64,000 bases of DNA from Stipa capillata (taxonomy: Eukaryota; Streptophyta; Magnoliopsida; Poales; Poaceae), in assembly GCA_019208055.1 (NCBI GenBank), contig JAGXJF010000093.1:62001-126000 (forward strand), written 5' to 3'. A model generated the notes under the pieces. It had not been told where the DNA came from. It made no database searches and worked only from the letters and a program-made list of their open reading frames with translations. This document shows positions 56,624-64,000 of this stretch, in pieces (the first letter of the stretch is position 1; each line of letters begins with the position of its first letter). The position numbers and the translations under genes were made by a program.

Positions 56624-57804
56624 TGTCCAGACCCCGTCCTCCCAAGCATGGACCAAATCATCCATTAGCGGCTCCATGTACACACTCATATTCTTCCCCG
56701 GGTATTCAGGCCCTGGAATTATCAGCGACAGGAATATGTTCTGTCGTTGAAAGATGACGCCGGGGGGGAGATTGAGGGGAATAACAAACATGGGCCAACA
56801 GCTGTACGAGGCAGTCGTCATACCATATGGATTGAACCCATCAGTTGCTATCGCAATTCGTACATTCCGAGCCTCTAGAGCTTTTTCACGATGAATCATA
56901 TCGAACCTCTTCCATGCTTCACCATCGGATGGATGTACCAGCTTGTCAGGATTGTATCGACGCCCGTCTTTGTGCCATGTCATCTGTTTGGCAGATTCCA
57001 CGGTCATATAAAGCCGTTGGATTCTCGGTATGAATGGAAGATACCGAAGGATCTTCACGGGGATTGTCAGCTGCCTCTTCTGACCATCACCAGAATCTAC
57101 CTCAAGATACCTAGAGAAATTGCACTTCACACCGTACTTTGCCTCCGCGTGTTCTTTCCTAAATAAGATGCATCCCTTTGGACAAGCATGTATCTGCTCA
57201 TATGGCATCTTAAGTGCACGGAGGACTTTCTTCGACTCGTACATGCTCTTTAGCAGAATGTGACCTTCCGGGAGAAGGCTACCAACAACTATCGGCATTA
57301 CATCGAAGGATTCTCGGCTCCAGCTAAACTGAGACTTGACAGCCATGAGGCGTGCGATGGCATCCAGTTGAGAAACCTGGGTATGCCCGTGAAGGGGTCG
57401 CTGTGCCACAGACAACATATCATAAAAGGCCTTTGCGGTTGGCTCCGGCACTTCCTCCATAGGTCGCACATGTGCTTCATCAAAGTCATCTAGCATGTCT
57501 CCGATTCCGGCATCATAGTCGTCCGTGCGTTGTCGCACCACCTCCTCTCTGGCACGTTCGGACTCACCATGGTAGGTCCACCGGGTATAGTGTGGCATAA
57601 ACCCGTACTTACAAAGGTGTTGACCCATGACCACATTTGTTTGCTGACGCGCGTTTTCGCAAATACTGCAGGGACACCAAGTTCCACGAGGTCCCTTAGC
57701 ACTAGCAAATGCTAATTCTAAGAATTCATCGGTCTTCTGGATCCATTCATCGCTCAACAAACCCTGACTAGAGCGGCCAGCGTACTCCACTCACGGTCAT
57801 CCAT
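56624..57804 (-). pseudogene. CACTA-2 TNPD transposase, N-terminal half
   Basis: The ATG at 57804 gives MDDREW, after which one base is missing relative to the downstream frame (YAGRSSQGLLSDEWIQKTDEF), so there is a frameshift at codon 7. The Transpos_assoc domain (GTWCPCSICENARQQ, LCKYGFMPHYTRW) leads into tnp2: WSRESFDVMPIVVGSLLPEGH, IHACPKGCILFRKEH, IATDGFNPYGMTTASYSCW and EYPGKNMSVYMEPLMDDL. It is cut at 56624 by the Copia element, within the codons for VWT. Apart from the codon-7 frameshift the reading is clean up to the insertion. Confidence 0.87.
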
Positions 57805-57871
57805 CCTCTGATATTTTGGGAATAGACATGCATCAGCTATCTAGTAGGTAAAGATAGGTCCTAATCCCACT

Positions 57872-58074
57872 CGAGGATGTGTAGATTGGGCCGTTTCCAT
57901 GCTCTACTCCGATCCGAGACAGAATTTCGGCAGCACCTCCCCGCTGTTCTCCAAATACACGTCTCGGCAACAAACCAAGAGAATGTGTATCTAGAGAACA
58001 AAGGGGAGACGCTACCGAAACTCTGCCTCGGATCGGAGTAGAGCATGGAAACAAACCCAATCTACACATCCTCG
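57872..58074. repeat. long foldback upstream of CACTA-2 TNPD
   Basis: Arms 57872-57960 and 57985-58074 are reverse complements with about ten mismatches or small gaps, around a 24-base loop. Shared pieces include GAGGATGTGTAGATTGGG, TTTCCATGCTCTACTCCGAT and TTCTC.A.ATACAC. It begins 68 bases upstream of the TNPD ATG, so a transcript of the leader would fold into a long hairpin. Confidence 0.88.
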
Positions 58075-58084
58075 GGCTGTCCAA

Positions 58085-58870
58085 AAAAACGTGGACAATT
58101 CGAAACAGTTACGGTTATAGATATGCAAAGACTTGCATATTTATAACCATAACTCTTTCGAACGGGAGACGCCTAGGTTCACGCATTGTCTCACTGAACT
58201 TACACGTATACTCTGAGTAAATACGGCATATCGTGTCAATCTTGGGGATTGAATCTGGGTGGTGAGAACGAATAAGCTCGCTCTCATCACTACGCTATAG
58301 GTCCATTCATTGCAAATAAACTATTATACACATATATTGGCATATATACTAATTTTATTTTTGTGAAGTTGTAATGCATACCCATAAATAGAGCTAGTCC
58401 TAGGTACATATGTGAGATAATATTGTGAAAAACGGGGAGTAAAAAGTATGTTATGGTAGGAGGCGTCTCTACTATGCAACAATCTCACTAGCAACTTTCT
58501 CTAGAAAGTAATGTTGAAACTGGATTGTATCAGCAGAAAGCTAACTGTTCATGTACAACATTTATTCTCCAAAATGGATAAGCTAGCATGTATTCCATAT
58601 TTAACCGAAACCCTTTCTTCCTATCTTAGATCAAAGCACTCTAAGGGTTTAATAGCTCCTCGCACATGAAAAAGACATGAAAAAATCACCTAACTCAATG
58701 TTTGAGTGCCATGAATCTTCTATTCATAGGCAGATAAATTCTTTCTATCTTTTTGCTGGTAAGCAAAACCATGTATCCTCAACAGCAATTTCTGAGAAAG
58801 TCTAACTCTACCCTAAAATAAATGCACACATCAAAATATACGTACTGTTACTTTGCACTCGGGACACCAA
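58085..58870. other. CACTA-2 interior, non-coding
   Basis: AT-rich sequence upstream of the foldback with no recognised gene. It probably holds the TNPD promoter (minus strand). No single element is clear. Confidence 0.35.
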
Positions 58871-58889
58871 CCAATTCAGAGGAGGCTAA

Positions 58890-59290
58890 GGATGGGGCGC
58901 TCGGGGACGGCGCCGGCGGAGGAGGCCGGCGAGGAGGCTCGGCAGCGGCGCGGCGGGCGGCCGGCGGTGGCGCCGACCTAGGCCGGGGAGGCCGGCGGGG
59001 CGTCGGGGAGGCCGGCACGGCGTGCGGCGGGCGGAGGAGGGGAGGGGGCTCGGCTGCCGGCGTGGCGTGCGGCGCAGGAGGGGCGGACGGGCGGTGGGGC
59101 GGCGGCCGGGGCGGAGGAGGGGCGGAGGGGCGGCGGCCGGGCCGGAGGTTGGGCGGAGGGGCGGTGGCCGGGGCGGCAGCGGGGCGGCGGGCGGCCGGCG
59201 GGGCGGAGCAACGGCGCGGCGGGGCAGAGGAGGGGCGGAGGAGGGGCGGCGGCCGGGGCGGAGAAGCGGCGGCGGCAGAAATAGCAACAG
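58890..59290. repeat. GC-rich, G-biased low-complexity block in CACTA-2
   Basis: About 400 bases of GGCGG, GGGGCGG and GGCGGCCGG units have strong G over C skew on the plus strand and period-like spacing. ORFs stay open in several frames on both strands (Pro/Ala-rich or Gly/Arg-rich), which is a composition effect. The sequence could form G-quadruplexes on the plus strand. Confidence 0.75.
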
Positions 59291-59349
59291 TTGGGCGGGC
59301 GGGCGGCAATAATTGGGCGAGATGGGTGGCAACCCTAATAATTGGGGAT

Positions 59350-60705
59350 AGGAAATTTGCCGAGTGTCGGATTTGCCGAGTGTCAAAACTCGGGCACTAG
59401 GCAAACAAGAGAATTTATCCTTTGCCGAGTGCTGCACTCGGCAAACACCAGACTTTAGCCTTTGCCGAGTGTCCTGTCTTAAACACTCGGCAAACATTTA
59501 AATTCTCATTATACCATTAATGGCTTAAATATAGCAAACGGACCCAAAAAATTGCCAAATTTTGAAATGATACATGTAGTGGTGTATGTTGAGTGTGAAA
59601 AAAGTTTCAAGGCCAACGGATGAAGCAGGGGTTGCTTCACATGCAAACCTGATCCGTTCCTTCTCGAAACCTAGTTTCTTCCTCGGGGATTGTTCCGTTT
59701 CTAAACAGTCTACGTGACAACTTTTATGAAACCTTCTCAAATTTTTACCACAGCCTCTAGGTGCCATATCATGAAACCATGCTAAGTTTCGTATTTTTCT
59801 GGCTTCGTTTGTATTTTTTAGAATTAAAATACCAACAAACGTCATGTTGGTGACCGAGTCTTGGCATCCTGGTGTTTGGCACTCCTCTTATTTTGTTGTA
59901 TAAGGCCTGAACATATACTGAATACCACAAATAGGATTTTTAAATCCATTTCTTGCGATTATTTCATGCACCTGCAGTTCAAATTTGAATTATATCCATT
60001 AAATGCCTAGAAATACACTTAATGGCCAGAATATAGCAAACAGATCCGGAAAAATACCAAATTTTGACATGTTACATGTAGTGATGTATGTAGAGTGCAT
60101 AAAAGTTTGAAGGGCAACAGACGAAGCGACCCGACACTTCGCATGCAAACATGTTGGGTACTCGGAAAAGTTTCATGTGGCTTTCCTCTTCATCACTGAT
60201 AGATTAGACCTAGCCAATGTGAGAAGTCATGCATAAGTGGAATCTTGATATAGAAAACATTAGCCTCCTCTATACGTGGCTTCTCAACTCATAACCAACT
60301 TAGCAAATAAATAATTCTAACTGAGAAAATAAAAAATAAACTTATTTTGCCGAGTGTCAGACCACGGACACACGGCAAAGATGAACAGTGCTAACGGTGG
60401 CTTCCTGTTTGCCAAGTGTCATGTACAATACACTCGGCAAACAAACCACACCGTCGCCTCTCCGTCAACCGCGGGCGGAAAAGGCACGTGTCTCCATGTT
60501 TGCCGAGTGTCTGATTGCATGCACTCGGCAAATAGGACGTTTGCTGAGTGTCTTACTGCATGCACTCGGCAAAATACATGTATGCCGAGTGTTGATTTTA
60601 TGCCGAGTGCTTTTGGTAGACACTCGGTTTATTGGTCTCTGTGCCGAGTGTCCGAGGAAAAACACTCGGTAAATCGTTGAGCACTCGGCAAATATCTTTA
60701 TTCCG
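59350..60705. repeat. right subterminal TTTGCCGAGTGT arrays of CACTA-2
   Basis: Two blocks of TTTGCCGAGTG/CACTCGGCAAA units (59350-59500 and 60345-60705) are separated by 840 bases of AT-rich DNA. That spacer includes a diverged direct repeat: about 59517-59655 and 60014-60150 share ATATAGCAAAC, TACCAAATTTTGA/TGCCAAATTTTGA and TACATGTAGTG, followed by CGAAGC/TGAAGC. Confidence 0.88.
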
Positions 60706-60714
60706 GTAGTGTTA

Positions 60715-62612
60715 CTTGTTTAGCCGGCCCATGATGTCTTAATGCATATCAGATTGTATTGAAGGATTTCGATCGACGGTCCAGAAGAGATGGACTGTAT
60801 GTTGTTTATTTTTTCTCTTATGATAAACTGGGCCAAGATGTGCCTTGGTTGCTGGGGGCCATATGCAAAGTCATCTATCGTGTCAACTAGAACAGCTTGA
60901 AGTTTGGTTAGATTTCATATTCTGTTTCGGGCGACATAGGGTGCCTTTTGTTACATCGCTGAGCTGGGCTATAGCTCAGCTAGCCCAGCTACCTCATTCC
61001 GGCTTTGCTAGCCTTGCCATGGCTGCATGTTTGGTTATTTGTCTCTGATGTTAAGAGTTAGTGGCTATGAATTTGATTGTGGTTCATTGCATTTGAGGGC
61101 AATTGTGGTACGTTGCATTTGAGGGCAACTATTATTGGCTTACCGATGGATCGATGTGAAAGCGGCCAGATCCGAAAGTCGTTTTGTGGAGATCAGATCT
61201 GGTATTTTGCCTCGACCTAGCAGCCATCTTGCAGAGGAAAAAGGACTAGCATTGAGCTAGAGCAGCTAGATTATGGCGTGAAAAGAGGCCACGGGAAGGA
61301 GAAGATGAGTTCAGGGATACTGGTACGTACGGGAGGATAAAATTCCGGAGGAGGTGGAGGAACACTGGAAAAGGGAGGTGAGGTCACCGGAATTAGAACG
61401 ATGGCTACTCCGGATGAGGTGGTTGATGTGTGTTTTGCCGTTGAAGGAGAGCCGATTCAGCTCACCCCCGAAAGCAATATTTTTCTGGCCCGCGCTGGCT
61501 AATGGCCCCAAAAGCATTTTCCAATACCAAACGCACGGCCTAGCCGGGCTAGGCTAGATTGCATATAGCCTGGATTCCAAACGCACCCATAATCGCTTTT
61601 CAGGGCTCACAATAAAAGTTAGACATGCAATACTCAGTTGTAGCAAACATGACAGGCGCCAAGGTGCTACCCTACGGTTTCGCTAGGGGCTCTACATGCT
61701 CCTACTGACTTCGAGTCCAGCTTGAGATCTGTATCTGTTTCCAGCCATGCTTCCCCTCTTCGACGACTTGGGCTGATAACGGGGCGAGCTAGCCTCGCTG
61801 TCCGACCTTGGTTGTCTAGTTTTAGTGAAGTGGCAGGTTACATGGTAGGTTAACTTTTTCGGGAGGTAACGGTGATGGCAAGTTCTTCTGAGTCTGGCGT
61901 CCATGGGTCTGGAGGTGAATCAGTCGAGTATCTGGATGGATTGTTGCACAATCTAGATCTGAAGGATGATGAGCTCAATGACGTCTATTTATAGGAGGAT
62001 CTAGATGACCTGAAAGTAGGTACAGAGTTAATGGACGTTGCACGGGTAAATTCTCTGAACCTTGTCAACCAAACAACTTTCTACGCAAACATATGTTTCA
62101 CCTGGAGTTTGGCGCAAGATGTAGAGTTTAGCCACAATATCTTCCCCCTTCCTACACGGCCTTTACCCTCAAGGACGAGAAGGTCATGTGTCCAAGGCAT
62201 CTTCTTAATATAAGAAAAACAAAAATAAATAGGCATGTATAATGTGTCGGATAGGACGTTCATTGTCGACGGAGGCAACTATCGCTTCGCATGGATTCGG
62301 ATGTGATAGGGGCTCACGCGTGTCATACTCAGCTTCGCCATTTGCAGCGGTGCTCACCGAAGCCCGATGGAGATGAAGAAGGTGAGGTGGCACACAAATC
62401 CTCAGCTCAACCTAGAGTTTAGAAATTAGTAGGTCGACAAATAGTAAATCCATTAAGAAAAATTGGGAGAAAGCTTTGACTCCAAGATATACTGAAGACA
62501 AGCTTACCCGCAAATCAAAAAATCCTTAATGAACTACGAACAAAATTCTAGAAAATTATTCATTGAATTGCTTCACGAGATCTTCAAAAACTCTGAATCC
62601 AACAATCACGTT
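60715..62612. other. intergenic DNA between CACTA-2 and GT47-2
   Basis: No gene was recognised. It contains a probable MITE (60939-61588) and a short tandem repeat near 61080-61128, where GCATTTGAGGGCAA is repeated with a 27-base period. The last 300 bases next to 62612 should include the 3' UTR of GT47-2. Confidence 0.45.
60939..61588. mobile_element. candidate MITE with GGGTGC termini
   Basis: The left end GGGTGCCTTTTG and the right end, in reverse complement, GGGTGCGTTTGG are similar. ATA at 60936-60938 and 61589-61591 is a possible 3-bp target duplication. Subterminal TAGCC and GGCTAG words are common. Length is 650 bp with no transposase. Short termini and a 3-bp AT-rich TSD suggest a Tourist/PIF-type MITE, but the evidence is thin. 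Confidence 0.4.
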
Positions 62613-64000
62613 TTAATTGAACGCAAACAATGGATCCCACTCATGGGGATCCTCAGCCTTCTGCCCTTCTCCCAACAATGGATACTTCCAGCTATACATC
62701 TCTAGCTTCCCCTCCTCTGTTCGGCCCTCTACGATGCCTTTCCTCAGCCTCGTCACCTTGTCAATGACGGCCGTCACCGCCACGTCGAACGCGTCATTCG
62801 CCGTTGACTCAAGCTTCGACGACGGGTCGCTGTAGATCACCGTCGGGATGAGGCCGACGACAGCGCCCCTCATCCTCTCGACGGCGTCCGGCGGTATCTG
62901 CCGCAGCCTCTCCTCCACGCTCACGTTCCTGCGCACGTCCTCCTCGGAGATGTACACCGAGTACTCCGTGTGGTTATTGGGCAGGTGCCAGGTGTACTGC
63001 ACGTACGCCGTGCCGGGGTGGAAGAAGACCGGGATGCAGCCGGCGAGCATGGCGTCGAAGGCCGACTTGCGCGTGTACGTGCCGCCCTGCGGCTGGAGGC
63101 AGAACGTCGAACTCTGGAAGAGCTTCATGACGCCGGCCGGTGAGTCGCACTTGTTGCTCGGTCCCTTCCTGCACTCCATCAGCGAGCAAACGGCAGACGC
63201 CGTGCACTGCTGGACGAGGTGGCCTGTGATGGACTTGGCGTCCTCGGAGCGCGGCGCGCCAGCGAAGGAGAAGAGCCACTGGCGCTCCAGCCCGCGCACC
63301 CGATCCTGCCAGAAGAACACATCCTCGTCGGTCGCCGGGTGGAAGGCGGTCGGGTACGGGACGGCGGCATCGTTCAGGTGCCACGGGCTGGCCTCCACGA
63401 CGAGCGCGGTCATGTTCTGGACGGCCGGAAGGCGGAAGAGCTTGCTCCCCCACTCGGAGTCGCCGTCGGCCTGCCTCCGGAAGTCCCACGTGGTGCGGCC
63501 GGCGACGAAAAAGTGGTCGCGGCCGCCCATCGCGCGCCACTCGGGGCGCGCGGTGACCAGGTCCACCATCTCGAGCGCCATGGCATCCCGCGCGGAGACG
63601 TTGTACCCCCAGAGGTGCTGCGCCACGTCGAGGCCGGCGTAGAACGGCACGAAGACGGCGGCCGCGAGGGAGGAATCGGTGGTGAGGCACTCGTACCACT
63701 TGATCCGTTCGTGGAAGATGATGTCCAGGATGTGCTCGTCGGAGTCGTACCACCCCCTCTCCTGGAACACGCCCTCGCCGCCGCCGAGCTGCGGGCCGAA
63801 GCCACCGTTGGCCGTGTACTTGCACTTGTCCTCCCACGGGGAGAGCCTCCCGCAGTCCCGGACCATGTCCGTGTTGAAGCGGGGAGGCAGCTCCTGCACG
63901 TAGATGTACCGCCCACCGCACGGGTCGTCCCTGCCGTCCGCCGCCGCGAGCGCGCGGGCGAAGGCGTGTGTCCCGCTCTGGTCGCCGTCAGGCGCCGACA
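62613..64000 (-). CDS. GT47 xyloglucan galactosyltransferase paralogue, 5' end outside window (GT47-2)
   Basis: 461 residues of a MUR3/KATAMARI1-like protein are visible. The N terminus, with its membrane anchor, lies beyond the right edge. The frame is open to 64000 (..SAPDGDQSGTHAFARAL). The exostosin domain starts at GGRYIYVQELPPRFNTDM. It keeps FVPFYAGLDVAQHLWGYN, GRDHFFVAGRTTWDFRR, SSTFCLQP and AGCIPVFFHPGTAYVQYTW. The segment after FCLQP reads QGGTYTRKS, where GT47-1 has PGDSYTRRS. No intron or stop was seen; it ends at TAA/TGA at 62613. Same strand and design as GT47-1, so a tandem duplicate now 20 kb apart. Confidence 0.88.
   Translation of the reverse strand, partial: SAPDGDQSGTHAFARALAAADGRDDPCGGRYIYVQELPPRFNTDMVRDCGRLSPWEDKCKYTANGGFGPQLGGGEGVFQERGWYDSDEHILDIIFHERIKWYECLTTDSSLAAAVFVPFYAGLDVAQHLWGYNVSARDAMALEMVDLVTARPEWRAMGGRDHFFVAGRTTWDFRRQADGDSEWGSKLFRLPAVQNMTALVVEASPWHLNDAAVPYPTAFHPATDEDVFFWQDRVRGLERQWLFSFAGAPRSEDAKSITGHLVQQCTASAVCSLMECRKGPSNKCDSPAGVMKLFQSSTFCLQPQGGTYTRKSAFDAMLAGCIPVFFHPGTAYVQYTWHLPNNHTEYSVYISEEDVRRNVSVEERLRQIPPDAVERMRGAVVGLIPTVIYSDPSSKLESTANDAFDVAVTAVIDKVTRLRKGIVEGRTEEGKLEMYSWKYPLLGEGQKAEDPHEWDPLFAFN

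Larger units (their letters stand above)
49472..56628. repeat. target site duplication TGTCC flanking the Copia element
   Basis: TGTCC at 49472-49476 precedes the left LTR (TGTTGGAAAT..) and TGTCC at 56624-56628 follows the right LTR (..CCCCAACA). It lies within CACTA-2 TNPD coding sequence. Confidence 0.95.
43704..60711 (-). mobile_element. 17-kb CACTA (En/Spm) transposon carrying a nested Copia element (CACTA-2)
   Basis: Termini are CACTACCGGATTCTGG (left) and CACTACCGGAATAAAG (right, reverse complement), with TSD TTA. Subterminal arrays of TTTGCCGAGTGT and ACACTCGGCAAA occupy about 43730-44310 on the left, and 59350-59500 and 60345-60705 on the right. Genes run on the minus strand: TNPD (57804 to 47034, split by the Copia insertion) and then TNPA-like (46917 to about 44560). 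Without the 7.1-kb Copia element it would be about 9.9 kb, a normal autonomous size. Confidence 0.93.
43701..60714. repeat. target site duplication TTA flanking CACTA-2
   Basis: TTA at 43701-43703 precedes CACTACCGGA and TTA at 60712-60714 follows ..TCCGGTAGTG. Confidence 0.88.

Noticed and set aside
58822..59497. Gly/Arg-rich and Pro/Ala-rich ORFs on both strands in the GC block
   Set aside because: Several frames are open at once because of base composition; no domain, no start context and no conservation argument.
62974..63921. 315-codon arginine-rich ORF and a plus-strand 264-codon ORF over GT47-2
   Set aside because: Out-of-frame shadows of the GT47-2 coding sequence, with low-complexity Arg/Ala content.

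Overview
The window is nuclear DNA of a grass (Poaceae), dense in transposons. The evidence for a grass is the repeat repertoire: a BARE/Angela-like Copia element, Tat-lineage Ty3/gypsy elements, CACTA elements whose ends carry TTTGCCGAGTGT or CCGAGGCGGTT arrays, and a PIF/Harbinger element. Intron-bearing genes and GC-rich intronless glycosyltransferase genes fit this too. The species cannot be named from sequence alone. Only two non-transposon genes are recognisable. They are tandem paralogues of a GT47 (MUR3/KATAMARI1-like) xyloglucan galactosyltransferase, both on the minus strand, at 41453-42907 and from 62613 past the right edge.

Layout. 1-14087: a decayed PIF/Harbinger element (left end outside the window) with a broken DDE transposase (10673-11999) and a Myb/SANT-like partner ORF (12379-13357). 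A young minus-strand Tat-like gypsy element (620-10280, TSD GAGAT) sits in its first intron. 14094-14337: right terminus of another CACTA element. 16502-23672: a 7.2-kb CACTA element (TSD AGT) with a broken TNPD transposase, a basic/coiled ORF, and a Ulp1-like cysteine protease whose catalytic exons look intact. 23676-29511: AT-rich non-coding DNA with one convincing Helitron 3' end (25997-26026) and one weaker one (28279-28282). 29515-30549: a 1-kb non-autonomous CACTA.

32741-41064: a non-autonomous gypsy element (TSD GTGGG) with gag and protease in sense and no reverse transcriptase or integrase. Its 3' half carries a six-exon gene in ANTISENSE, resembling the 'putative gypsy type transposon' plus coiled-coil proteins of grass genomes. 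41121-41469: a tandem duplication of the 3' end of the first GT47 gene, one copy of which was hit by a 219-bp hAT MITE (8-bp TSD). 43704-60711: a 17-kb CACTA element (TSD TTA) between the two GT47 paralogues, with TNPD- and TNPA-like genes. A Copia element (49477-56623, TSD TGTCC) is nested inside its TNPD gene. 60939-61588: a probable MITE.

How the parts relate. The window is a record of nested insertions: gypsy in PIF, Copia in CACTA, hAT in a gene-end duplication, and CACTA between gene duplicates. Nearly every transposon gene carries stops or frameshifts, several of them at homopolymer runs. The most interesting parts are the spliced antisense gene, the Ulp1 module, an approximately 89-bp near-perfect foldback just upstream of the large CACTA transposase, the in-frame integrase/RT deletion in the Copia element, and the hit on the GT47 gene's 3' end. 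All calls come from reading the sequence and translations by eye; no database search was made.
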